This document shows positions 55,701-63,180 of a stretch of 64,000 nt of DNA, piece after piece. Each line of letters opens with the position of its first letter. Positions within the stretch are counted from its first letter, which is position 1. Position numbers and translations under genes: made by a program. The stretch is from an uncultured Lachnospiraceae bacterium (GTDB lineage: Bacteria; Bacillota; Clostridia; Lachnospirales; Lachnospiraceae), in assembly GCA_934339135.1 (NCBI GenBank), contig CAKRHP010000012.1, positions 1 through 64,000 of the forward strand. The letters are read 5' to 3'. The notes below the pieces were generated by a model. That model was not told the origin of the DNA, did not search any database, and saw nothing but the letters and a program-made list of their open reading frames with translations.

Positions 55701-58495
55701 ATACCGGTAAGACAGCAACGGTTGAGGATGAAAACGGAGATATGGTGGAGCGTCCGGTTACAGAGACAAGAACCGTAACCGATCTGATAGTTGACGAAAA
55801 CAGCGATCCCCGTGTGGTTGATTCCGACAGCATTTCTTACAATGGTCTGTCCATATATGCGTACACCATTGACCGGGATGCAAATCTGGAAACCGCAAAT
55901 GATCAGCAGCTTTATATGCAGATCTATAACTTTGAGGAGGATACCTTCCATCATCCGATCCAGATCACGGCAGATGCAATGCAGACAGCAAAACCGCAGT
56001 TTGTACGCTGCAAGGGAATGACGTATTTATACTGGCTCCATGGTGGAGATATCCAGTATCTCAATGTCAGTGACGTGGTTTCTTCCCTGAATACCGAAAA
56101 CAGTTATCTGGAAAAGAAGCAGGTGACAATGAAGGATCAGACCACAAGGGAAGTTTATGTTCTAAATAAGTATAAGAATGATCCGGTCATAACAGCGATC
56201 CGGCACAGATCTGAGACAGATGCGGAGGGCAATGTAACGGAAGACAGGATCAGTGATTATGATGTGCAGGCAAATGATACCAGTATGTATGTTCTCTGGA
56301 GTGAGATAGACACCTCTGTAAAGGATAAGGAAAAAACAGGGGCGGCAAATACCATCCGAGAGACACAGCTTTACGGAGCATATTGTGAGCCGATGCAGGA
56401 AAAAACAGAGAAACTCTTTACATTTGAGGATACGGATGAAGTGACGTATCAGTTTACAGAAGGAAAAGATAACACCACATATCCGGTAAGCTTTACGGCT
56501 AAGAAGGATCTGACTCTGGAAGACGGGTCTACGCTGTCAGAGGGAGATGTATATAAGATTGATTACAGTAAGGAGGATGACCTCAATGGTCAGACTGGTG
56601 TCGTAAAGGCAGGAGATCCGGCAAAGGTGAAGTCGATCCGGTCATGTGACGGATATAACTGGTCTGAACCGGTACAGATCACGGATGGTAAGGGAGCCAA
56701 TTATACAGATGTTTCCTTCCGGGTCAATGAGGACGGATGGATGCAGGCAATGTTTGCAAAGGGACAGCAGAAGCTTAATGACAACAATGTATTTGAGGAG
56801 GACGAAGCAGCAAAGGCTCTTTGTGTACAGAACTTTGTAGTAACGAGTGAACTTGTATGTGGCAAAATTACCACAGACAAGGAGCTTTACGCCCCAAATG
56901 AGAGTATTGCATTTACTCTTGATGTCACCAATGACGGACTGAAGCCGGTTACAGGTGCGCAGTATCGCATGTACCTGAAAAATGGAGATCAGATCCTCGG
57001 AGACGAGCCGGAATGGTCAGCTCTGGGGGATGTCAAAAAGGCAGATGATCAGGGGGTATTTCTGGGAGGAAATACCATTACACTCAGTGGAAATGGTGAT
57101 CTGAATGTAGACAAAATTGGCGATACAACAATTGTTGTAGAAGTGAAACAAGGTGACAAAACAGAAACGTTGGAAAAGAAACTGGAGGAAAAAGAAGTAT
57201 TAAGTATTCAGATAAACAATGCACAGCTTCTGGATGCAGAGACGGCCTCTGTCAATCTGCAGATTGCCAATAACGGCAACAAAGATTTCAAGGGAGACCT
57301 GCAGATTATGGACGGCGAGAATGTTCTTGTGGAAGAAAAGGCTTATGAAATTCCGTATGGGGAAAGCAAAAGCCTGGAGAAGAATATTGACATCAGCAAA
57401 TGCAGATTTGGGGATGTCATGGTACAGGAAGATGGCAGCCGGAAGGATGCGGTCACTCTGACAGCGGGATATGGAGATATCAGACAGCAGTTTGAGGTAA
57501 CCAGAGAGGTATCCGGATGGGAAGGAATTGCGGCAGATGCCGTAAAGAATATCAGCATTGGCCAATACGAGATCACAAAGGAGAGTGCTTCTGCTGATCA
57601 GAGCGTTCTCGATACGATCAGTTCTGTACAGCCGTTAAAGAAAGTAGATGGGACATTGGAAATGACAGAGGACCAGATTATGAAACTGGATACCATTTAC
57701 GATGTGGATGATACGGATGGTCCCGGAAAGGATCTGAAGAAAGTCGGACTGGATGCAAAGGGAATTTTGAATACAGACTGGTCTGTATCGGATGACAGCG
57801 TCGCATATGTGGATGAAAACGGAGTTCTCGTTCCATTAAAAGAGGGCGAGGTCAGCGTGACGGCTAAGACGTATCCTGGTGGGGAAATGACGGAAGCCGA
57901 TCCGTTTGTTCCGTCAGGAATCGAGGGAGAAAATAACGAAGACTTTGGTACGCTGGTTAAGACCGAAGGAGAAGGATGGTTCCGAAAAGACAGAGCGATG
58001 TATCAGGTGCCGGAGAGTCTGATCCGGACTACGACGGTTAAAGTGAAAGTCACAAAGGGAGCCGCAAAGCCGACGGAAACACCGGAAGTCACAGCGACAA
58101 CGACACCGACAGAAACACCAACGGCAGCACCGGGTGGGACTCCTTCGGCTCAGCCGGGAGAAACCTCAACGGCAGCACCGGAAGTAACCCGAAAACCGGG
58201 AAAAACTTTGGCGAAGAAGACAACGCTGAAGGTAACCCTTCATAAAAATGGTGACAAAGTAACAGTGCAGTCTCTGCCGAAGGCAAAGATCACGACGGTT
58301 GTTTATAAGAATAAAAAGACAGCAGCGAAGGGAAAGAAATCAGGAATCCTTCAAAAATATGCAGTGGTTAAAACCAACAAAAAGGGTAAGATCACGATCA
58401 GACTAAAGAAAAAATTGAAAAAGAAACAGGCTGTCCGGGTAACTGCTGTGAAGAAGCCTTACAAGCAAAAGACAGTGGTCAAAGTGAAAAAATAA
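49739..58495 (+). CDS. Giant secreted multidomain protein (Calx-beta-like, Asp-box propeller, Big2-like)
   Basis: 2918 residues with a signal peptide (cleavage near residue 34). Calx-beta-like repeats lie at ~75-325 (interrupted by a ~130-residue Ser/Thr/Glu-rich insert) and ~325-430. A Trp/Tyr-rich segment (~500-620) is followed by a long unassigned beta region and an acidic Asp/Asn/Lys linker (~1446-1495). A Gly/Ala-rich beta domain (~1500-1680) precedes a sialidase-like propeller with Asp-box SKDNGVTW (~1791-1798). A CARDB-like domain (~2380-2480), a Big2-like domain (~2678-2720), a Thr/Pro linker (~2776-2821) and a strongly basic C-terminal beta domain follow. No sortase motif. AGAAAGG precedes ATG 49739. 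Surface-bound by charge, or a large adhesin or matrix protein (inference). Confidence 0.8.
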   Translation: MVKWKNYWTRGVSFLLVAAMLSTGNISTVAATAAEKQQKNKVSEEQLKQAIRNGQQMVKEYPNGLFNFLGTQMEVQEGDGALEIAVIRQGGTGGSAKVKFKAIDITSSYGDDYKIYVGKSRFSALKKGKDAFPLIRTAMEKKVDISAEDTTETETTTDGEKVVSDAVNAQSGTKPEVQAVSAAVNPLDQYPDAKAASGSEKDTGVKAADSAETAKSTEKKTSLKARREIATGSRSDRPNWKIADNSEKADEVKENFELFMDSVGGTEKTLDFKDGEYVKYLYLVPKDDKISEGEEQLVCALIPEEDSAPVGDSYNAYVNIKDNDAVEKSQYVFSRSEVKASQKKAVVTVRRTAGENYFDTIYVGTGEGTANQGADYKAGLKKVEFYAGETEKKISIDILKNEYRTKSRDFYVLLSRDGASYMKSSCHVTIPADSAADAKTLKTKIAAGSAEAEKISPNGWKPENGQWAVSSKDLRYLQNGIRREDNATRFEGTGGLRQMKINNNDYTYGARELEFGYNNYGGGRNWTTTHKEWKWVKWRFKRVTVTDYHHEDSYGTQLWYGGQCMWQHNGRTNWEVCTKAFQKNQWGQDVTIQNWANQGNHSNGFVGWLRLRLKQYNAKCVALSEKYNTTAYKLQYNNKTKKCDLIKDGTRDITPVLKIDSLSSNVQNSKKNINGTSYNVYRSDAINFKLDNFYEDCMDLKGIEASVNGGNWTVVSEGSNLSVVLNADFFKKFDLYNNSTISFRPMVSQRNSKLKVKVANKNRGTFYGVEDGQEYSLKRGDSVKGITGQGNVAAYNPAFSLGTTWNQNDYGKGRVNYQAAADNTNLTLDKSNTAGNVADVTLKAAYNIVKLDYNDTELTVMADPNTYRNTYTGLKYTIDGKTYDCSDVKQVQDMQDVMEKLYAKDQDAKVTMYFEYLANPKYLNGKGQQSITFGDPSGADVNVYDQDGVLIKEASRTVKPVKKNGKFTFTISDTWKNLGWVDGTSCTIKFQGRKQTSLETEVDFPAGSGGYVMVSDAKDVLTDSKGNQMGNLARDLVFDNVNPFTDYTMTSYVSPMYIGRWGDYSVDADNSGNADKENVEKAQKRLKDLGFSENLAGSVNIYYGNVFQYKPETYAKSKIYYDFVKRDTSTGTDNSLLVQLTRKSRTVINPNKVVEEPLTDATVTFAGTDTVSGDDKGFYESDGNYEKGKNYMARVNLDAMSYVVSVQGTGFTKASIDPSQYMFPDNFCATIDGESTGVRTNGDALLDIADGETEFTFGFSNGAAVKPNKAIVTITRKGNEIYKQTIRRDNKSSLFKMSLNTLKAGVKGGDKMTIQGVFSETVQNKEVDHVYPAVNVGLTFQNKLKAVKVLSSFKTPFDKVLKLIGKVSTKFDLPLDYDLESLGNKTPYTDPETGSQINSIQVAFGYNSTVMKDLKQQQLEHRAENKGEGMSGRDNIRQYMENLMGDDGNDDNKDDNKDDDKKTPAPTKAPKKDLNESKKAAEKAQASAAPQKSSMGTSSFNFNFSVAVVLTVESGIDAAGESDGNYYFNSLALIASADADFQYSVSYMTPIGIEIIAELQVGGKAVAAFSAESANGSMYDDVFNLTKSSAEKDGNFHLNKKNFSLYTKFMLAPTITVGAGVGVGKVIGVTVSGTADFDFGFNVPIMGDNESSAGYGNVTLSAALKLKILFIKKKWTLYKGEKMSLFNYGASGVGAMLSDFTENYLYEDIDDDSNTEKFARDYLNDQSKWQPYDMSAKAVDAGREIVLQEGAYPNPQSRIVEIGDEKLLAVFLTDKGDRDDINRSELVYSISKDNGVTWSVPVSVSDDGTWDEAPALYKVGNDKVLVTWSDASREYTKDDDTKTVLSQLDISGAWFDIKTQKMGEEFAITQTTKDEVMADTDPMIAYDDETNRLAVYYTKTDYEDTRSELDETAKGDIVSDENADNVEEVTTYGDIINGYNVIACRMGTLKEDGITWDAADPELPEAYGQRFMDLGVAAVVSESAIEVNTGKTATVEDENGDMVERPVTETRTVTDLIVDENSDPRVVDSDSISYNGLSIYAYTIDRDANLETANDQQLYMQIYNFEEDTFHHPIQITADAMQTAKPQFVRCKGMTYLYWLHGGDIQYLNVSDVVSSLNTENSYLEKKQVTMKDQTTREVYVLNKYKNDPVITAIRHRSETDAEGNVTEDRISDYDVQANDTSMYVLWSEIDTSVKDKEKTGAANTIRETQLYGAYCEPMQEKTEKLFTFEDTDEVTYQFTEGKDNTTYPVSFTAKKDLTLEDGSTLSEGDVYKIDYSKEDDLNGQTGVVKAGDPAKVKSIRSCDGYNWSEPVQITDGKGANYTDVSFRVNEDGWMQAMFAKGQQKLNDNNVFEEDEAAKALCVQNFVVTSELVCGKITTDKELYAPNESIAFTLDVTNDGLKPVTGAQYRMYLKNGDQILGDEPEWSALGDVKKADDQGVFLGGNTITLSGNGDLNVDKIGDTTIVVEVKQGDKTETLEKKLEEKEVLSIQINNAQLLDAETASVNLQIANNGNKDFKGDLQIMDGENVLVEEKAYEIPYGESKSLEKNIDISKCRFGDVMVQEDGSRKDAVTLTAGYGDIRQQFEVTREVSGWEGIAADAVKNISIGQYEITKESASADQSVLDTISSVQPLKKVDGTLEMTEDQIMKLDTIYDVDDTDGPGKDLKKVGLDAKGILNTDWSVSDDSVAYVDENGVLVPLKEGEVSVTAKTYPGGEMTEADPFVPSGIEGENNEDFGTLVKTEGEGWFRKDRAMYQVPESLIRTTTVKVKVTKGAAKPTETPEVTATTTPTETPTAAPGGTPSAQPGETSTAAPEVTRKPGKTLAKKTTLKVTLHKNGDKVTVQSLPKAKITTVVYKNKKTAAKGKKSGILQKYAVVKTNKKGKITIRLKKKLKKKQAVRVTAVKKPYKQKTVVKVKK

Positions 58496-58531
58496 TGTAT
58501 CCGATCTGTGTTAACTGACCGGGTGTATCAG

Positions 58532-58564
58532 CAGTCCGGCGGGTCATACTGCCGGGCTGTTTTT
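58532..58564 (+). terminator. Intergenic terminator/attenuator inside the operon
   Basis: CAGTCCGGC (58532-58540) and GCCGGGCTG (58551-58559) form a 9-bp stem with one G-U pair, followed by TTTTT. It lies between the giant-protein gene and the S8 protease gene, with no clear new promoter after it. Partial read-through would lower expression of the downstream genes relative to the peptide and giant protein. Confidence 0.65.
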
Positions 58565-58586
58565 CTGACAGGAAGGAATGTTGGAG

Positions 58587-60635
58587 ATGGGGAAAAAAAC
58601 AATAAGGCAAAAACGAAAAAAGTCATTTTATAGGATGCTTATGATGACAGAACTGCTGGTTACGGTTGTTACAGGAGGTATTCTGCTTCCCGGGAGGGCA
58701 GAAGCAGCCATACCGTCTCAGTGGTATGAAGGGGAAGAAGGATTGACAGCAGCCTGTGATGCGGCGGAAGGAATCGTGATCGCTGTGATTGATACCGGTG
58801 TTGATATGAATCATACTGCATTGCGTAACTGTCTGTGGGTGAATGAAGCGGAGCAGAATGGGAAGGAGGGGGAGGATGATGACGGAAACGGCTTTGTCGA
58901 TGATGTGCATGGTTACAATATCTGGGGTGGAAATAGTGATATTACGGATTCGGATGGGCATGGAACGCATGTGACGGGAATTCTTGGAATGCAGACTGAG
59001 CAGGGGAGAAATTTTGGTTATGGGGCGCATATCATGATCGTAAAGGCAGGAAACAGCCGGAATGGATTCTCTGCAGAAAATTGTGTAAAAGCCATACAGT
59101 ATGCCGTGCAAAACGGAGCCGATGTCATCACGATGTCCCTTGGGGGCGATTATCTGGATACAAAACTGGAAAAAGCCATTCACGAAGCATCCCGCAAAAC
59201 GGTGATCGTGGCGGCGGCGGGAAATGAAAGTGCGGCAACCGGTGAGTCCGGTTTTTCGGACTCTGCCAATACATTTCCGGCGGGACTTTCTGATGTGCTC
59301 GGCGTCATGGCGTATGACAGCGACAGGGAGCTGGCGTGGTTTTCCAACTGGGATTATGCCCCGGGGACGGCAGTGGACTATGAGGTGGCAGCACCGGGGG
59401 TAGACATATATTCGACGTGGCCGGGTGACCGGTTTCAGAAACAGTCGGGTACCTCTATGGCGGCCCCGATTGCAGCCGGAGCCTGTGGGGCATTGGTGAG
59501 GAAATGGAAAGAAAATGGAAAATATGAGCCGTCAGCTATGATAGGCCAGCTGGTATTTACGGCAGATCAGTTTGTCAGGCTGACGGATCAAAAGGGAGAA
59601 GTTCATTCATTCCCAAGGATCAATCTGGAAAATGCATTGGAGACCACGCCACAGCCCCGACTGCATATCCGGAACATAACGGCAGATGACAGTATAAAGT
59701 GGGGGAGGGGCAATGAAAAAGACGGAATTCCACGGAAGGGAGAAAGCTTTCAGCTTCCCATGGAAATTTTTAATCTGTGGGTCGGAGCGGAAGATATCCG
59801 GTTATGTGTTGCGACAGACAATGAGTATGTTGCTGTCAAGCTGCCGGAGCAAAGCATGGAGTCTCTGGCGGGCAGAGCATCTATGAGGACAACCGATGAA
59901 CAAAATGCAGTCATTACTTTTTCGGATCATATGGAAAAGGGACAGAGTGTCTGTCTGGACATTACATTGCGTTACAGAAACGGGTACACAGAAGATGGAA
60001 AAGAATATATTACAACAGGAAAGCTTTTGTTGAAGGAAGGGGAAAAGGAGATTCTGTACTGCGAGGAGCAGTTTGGACAGGAGCCGCTTCCGGAGTTAAA
60101 TCCGGAGGTATCAGAGACCCCGGAACCGGAAATAACCCCGGAGGTATCAGAGACCCCGGAACCGGACATAATCCCGGAGGTATCAGGGACCCCGGAACCG
60201 GACATAATCCCGGAGGTATCAGGGACCCCGGAACCGGACATAATCCCGGAGGTATCAGAGACCCCGGAACCGAGAATAATCCCGGAAGTATCAGGGACCC
60301 CGGAACCGGAAATAACCCCGGTGATGCAGGGAACGCAGAAGTCTGTGACAAAAACGGCGAAAAAACGGAAGCGTATTCTGGTGAAGAAAAATGCGAAAAG
60401 ACTTATCGTTATCACAGAAGCAAAAGCAAAAATAATTGTAAAGATCTATCCTAAAAATAGGACAGAAAACAGAAAACAAAAAGGAAGAAGATATTATATT
60501 TATCAGGGAAAAGCAGATAAAAACGGAAGATACGTGTTGAAAACAGGAAGGATAAAAAAGAAATGCATCATAGAGGTGCGGGTATGTAAAAAAGGAAAAA
60601 CAGCAGCAATTCAGAAATGGAGATTATCATGTTAA
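58587..60635 (+). CDS. Secreted S8 (subtilisin-like) serine protease
   Basis: 682 residues. A basic-then-hydrophobic signal segment (residues 1-38, cut near RAEAA) is followed by the S8 domain with catalytic Asp69 (AVIDTGVDMNHT), His125 (DGHGTHVTG), oxyanion Asn in VVAAAGNES and Ser290 (SGTSMAAPIAAG). No propeptide domain is evident. Beta domains (~350-500), a six-unit 12-residue tandem repeat linker (~507-580) and a basic C-terminal beta domain like that of the giant protein follow. It may process the giant protein, the peptide or foreign proteins (inference). ATG 58587 lies nine bases after GGAAGGA. The 3' end overlaps the next gene. Confidence 0.9.
   Translation: MGKKTIRQKRKKSFYRMLMMTELLVTVVTGGILLPGRAEAAIPSQWYEGEEGLTAACDAAEGIVIAVIDTGVDMNHTALRNCLWVNEAEQNGKEGEDDDGNGFVDDVHGYNIWGGNSDITDSDGHGTHVTGILGMQTEQGRNFGYGAHIMIVKAGNSRNGFSAENCVKAIQYAVQNGADVITMSLGGDYLDTKLEKAIHEASRKTVIVAAAGNESAATGESGFSDSANTFPAGLSDVLGVMAYDSDRELAWFSNWDYAPGTAVDYEVAAPGVDIYSTWPGDRFQKQSGTSMAAPIAAGACGALVRKWKENGKYEPSAMIGQLVFTADQFVRLTDQKGEVHSFPRINLENALETTPQPRLHIRNITADDSIKWGRGNEKDGIPRKGESFQLPMEIFNLWVGAEDIRLCVATDNEYVAVKLPEQSMESLAGRASMRTTDEQNAVITFSDHMEKGQSVCLDITLRYRNGYTEDGKEYITTGKLLLKEGEKEILYCEEQFGQEPLPELNPEVSETPEPEITPEVSETPEPDIIPEVSGTPEPDIIPEVSGTPEPDIIPEVSETPEPRIIPEVSGTPEPEITPVMQGTQKSVTKTAKKRKRILVKKNAKRLIVITEAKAKIIVKIYPKNRTENRKQKGRRYYIYQGKADKNGRYVLKTGRIKKKCIIEVRVCKKGKTAAIQKWRLSC
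60105..60320 (+). repeat. 36-bp tandem repeats, six units, in the protease linker
   Basis: Units begin with GAGGTATCAG at 60105, 60141, 60177, 60213, 60249 and 60285, exactly 36 bases apart. Each encodes 12 residues of the type EVSETPEPEITP with small changes (E/G, D/E/R, I/T). In-frame gain or loss of units would change linker length without breaking the gene. Confidence 0.9.
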
Positions 60636-62026
60636 CAGATATCAGAAGCTTATTAACAGAAAATAATATTGATCCGGCAGAGACGGTATACGCAGAACTT
60701 CCTGCAAAAATTACGGAATATCCCATTACTATTGGAGACTTTAATACGATCGTTTCCGGTGCGGAAACGGTGGAACAATTTTCCGGACTGCTCGATGGCA
60801 AAGAACATTTTTTTGCAAAACTTGATACCATCACGGAATATGCCGGATGTGAAGAGCAGATCAAAAAACTGACAAAAACGCTGAAAACAAAGGATACTTC
60901 CGGTCAGATCCTTGATTGGGAGGAAAGGATAAAATTAAAGCAGGAGAAAAAGCAGCTGGGAAAAAGGAAGAAAGAGATTATCCGGAAACTGGAGGAAGAA
61001 ATGGTGGAGGAATATGGATTTGATTTTCGAAAAAGGAAAGCGATCATCTATAAAAATACTGTTTATTTTTCCTGGTTTGATGATCTGCAGAAGATGTTTC
61101 CTATGCTGGCCAAGATCCGGACAGAAGATATCCGGCAGATTCCTCTCTTTGTTTCACATCTGGAAAAACTCAGAGAGGCGGTTGATCGTAAGGAGACGGT
61201 CGGATTTGTTGGAGGACCGTGCCTGTTTGGGGTTGACGAGGTATTGATAGAATTTCAGACAGAAGATGGACAGACAGAAATTTTTGACTGCAGCTGCGGA
61301 CGGCGGTGTCTGGCACAGGCCGCCATATGGGGAGGGGAAAGCATAGAGGATTACCTGGCAGATAAAGGAGAAAAAATCTGTTCTTTTCGCTTTTTAAACC
61401 GTAAAACAGGAGTCACAAGACAGGAATATGACAGTATCCGTTATTTGTTTGCCACGGCAGAGGTGTTTCATGGGAAAATTGTGATCCCATTGCCGGATCT
61501 GTCCTATTTTAAATACATGGAGAAATCTTTATGTAAGCTTTCGGAGTTTATGGTCAAAAGGATCATGAGTGAATTCCGCCGGGAATGTTATTGTATTACA
61601 GACAAATATGTCCGGGTGATCGGGGAGATCGCACGGGAATATCCACAGATTGAATACACGGTGGTGCATCACCGGAACAGGGAATTGTGCCGGTTGTTTG
61701 AGCAGTGCAGAGAAAAGTATATCAAGGACTCGTCCTATATGCAGAAGATTACCGGCAGAGATCAGAAGAAAGAGGCGGTTGTGGATTATATTACAATGCT
61801 GGCACTGCCTTATTATATCTACGGGACATCGTATGTGGTGCAGGTAGACAGTGTAGATGAAACCGATTCCGGCAGGAAATGTAATAAAATTCACGGACAG
61901 GATATGGAATTGATCCAGATTTTATATCCGGAGTATTTGAGCAGTGATGGGAAACATACAATATATAATACGTCTTTGGAACATAAAGATTATCTGGAAA
62001 TGGAGGAACGAATTGAAAAAATATAA
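60629..62026 (+). CDS. Unrecognised cytoplasmic protein of the peptide/secretion locus
   Basis: 465 residues, no signal or membrane segment. I do not recognise a family. An N-terminal part (~1-75) is followed by a highly charged, probably coiled-coil stretch (~80-125). A central region has GGPCLFGVDEVLIEF and a Cys cluster C-S-C-G-R-R-C (Cys221, 223, 227) that could bind metal. The C-terminal half is rich in Tyr, His and Arg (YTVVHHRNRELCRLFEQCREKY). ATG 60629 follows GGAG at 60619-60622 and overlaps the protease stop by 7 bases, so the two are translationally coupled. It might be a peptide-modifying or assembly factor, but nothing in the sequence proves it. Confidence 0.7.
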   Translation: MLTDIRSLLTENNIDPAETVYAELPAKITEYPITIGDFNTIVSGAETVEQFSGLLDGKEHFFAKLDTITEYAGCEEQIKKLTKTLKTKDTSGQILDWEERIKLKQEKKQLGKRKKEIIRKLEEEMVEEYGFDFRKRKAIIYKNTVYFSWFDDLQKMFPMLAKIRTEDIRQIPLFVSHLEKLREAVDRKETVGFVGGPCLFGVDEVLIEFQTEDGQTEIFDCSCGRRCLAQAAIWGGESIEDYLADKGEKICSFRFLNRKTGVTRQEYDSIRYLFATAEVFHGKIVIPLPDLSYFKYMEKSLCKLSEFMVKRIMSEFRRECYCITDKYVRVIGEIAREYPQIEYTVVHHRNRELCRLFEQCREKYIKDSSYMQKITGRDQKKEAVVDYITMLALPYYIYGTSYVVQVDSVDETDSGRKCNKIHGQDMELIQILYPEYLSSDGKHTIYNTSLEHKDYLEMEERIEKI

Positions 62027-63152
62027 ATGGATCGGATGGACGGCAGGAATTATTCTGGCTGCTGTAGGTGTGGCACTGTTTCTGATCCGGTATTATAAAC
62101 CGGAAAAGAATGTGACCACAAAAACGGACACGTTGAATCTGGTGATCCTGGACAGCGGTGATTACTATTATTCCGATGATGGCATTGAACATGGCATTGA
62201 CCTGGCATTAAAAGATTTACAAAAAGAGCAGGGAATTACCATAAAAGTAAAGCGTGTCGATGACGGGGGCAATTATGTCAATGGCATTTCTCTGGCAAAA
62301 GCACTGTCCGAGGATGACCGGGTAGATGCAGTGATCAGTTTTCAGAATTTTGAATCCATTGGGGCAGAGGTGGATTTTTTTGAACAGGAGCAGAAGCCGT
62401 TTATTGTTACCATGGGATGCTATGATGAGGTTGCGGAAAAGGGTTATTCCTATCTGCTCACCGATTTCCTGAGTGGGAAAATGATCGGAGAACGGATCGG
62501 AGAATATCTCAAAAGCAAAAAAAACTGTCGCGTAGCACTGTGCCATTCGGATACAGCTTTTGAAAAGGATGAGATGAAAGGAATCCAGTCCGTGGTCAAC
62601 AGATCAGATGAGATGAACATATACCATACCCAGACAGGACCCTTTGATGATTCCGGACTTGCGCAGCTTTTAACGGATTGTGACAAACTGGAGATTGATG
62701 CCGTGATCGCAAATTTTTATACTCAGACAGACAGTGCCTGGCTGCTTTCCGGGCTTCGGAAGAAACGCCCCGGGATGATGGTGGTAGGAGATTATGCGCT
62801 GGATAGTTCTGAAATATTAAAGGAATACGGAAAAGATCTGGAAGGCGTCGTGATTGTTCCTGTTTACCCATATCAGGAAAGTGAAAAACTGCAGAAGTTT
62901 ACCGCACGTTATGAACAGGAATGCGGTGCAGAATTTTCTACGGCGGCGGTACAGTATTATGATCTGTTCCGTATGCTTGGCAAAGCAGCAAAGCAGAAAG
63001 CATCAGGGCGGGAGCTGATGAAAACAATGAAAAATGAAAAGGGATATGAAGGCGTGGCAGGGACCATCACATTTGATGAAAAAGGACGTCTTTTTGTCGA
63101 AAACTGTCCGGTATTTGTCTGCAGAAACAGCAGATTTGTCCGGTTAGATTAG
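62013..63152 (+). CDS. Membrane-anchored type I periplasmic-binding protein (Leu/Ile/Val-BP-like)
   Basis: 379 residues. It starts with TTG 62013, eleven bases after the strong GGAGGAA at 62002-62008, and overlaps the upstream gene by 14 bases. One N-terminal membrane helix (residues ~6-27) is followed directly by a type I binding-protein fold: DTLNLVILDSGDYYYSDDGIEHGIDLALKDL, DAVISFQNFESIGAEVDFF, GYSYLLTDFLSGKMIGERIG and a second lobe with QYYDLFRMLGKA. There is no lipobox and no transport permease gene nearby, so it probably senses or presents a ligand rather than feeding an importer (inference). Confidence 0.8.
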   Translation: MKKYKWIGWTAGIILAAVGVALFLIRYYKPEKNVTTKTDTLNLVILDSGDYYYSDDGIEHGIDLALKDLQKEQGITIKVKRVDDGGNYVNGISLAKALSEDDRVDAVISFQNFESIGAEVDFFEQEQKPFIVTMGCYDEVAEKGYSYLLTDFLSGKMIGERIGEYLKSKKNCRVALCHSDTAFEKDEMKGIQSVVNRSDEMNIYHTQTGPFDDSGLAQLLTDCDKLEIDAVIANFYTQTDSAWLLSGLRKKRPGMMVVGDYALDSSEILKEYGKDLEGVVIVPVYPYQESEKLQKFTARYEQECGAEFSTAAVQYYDLFRMLGKAAKQKASGRELMKTMKNEKGYEGVAGTITFDEKGRLFVENCPVFVCRNSRFVRLD

Positions 63153-63180
63153 TATATACAGGGAAAGGAGGGAAAACAGG

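Noticed and set aside
59972-60415. 147-codon Gly/Ser/Val-rich frame on the - strand in the protease repeat region
   Set aside because: It is the antisense reading of the 36-bp tandem repeats, which naturally stay open in several frames.
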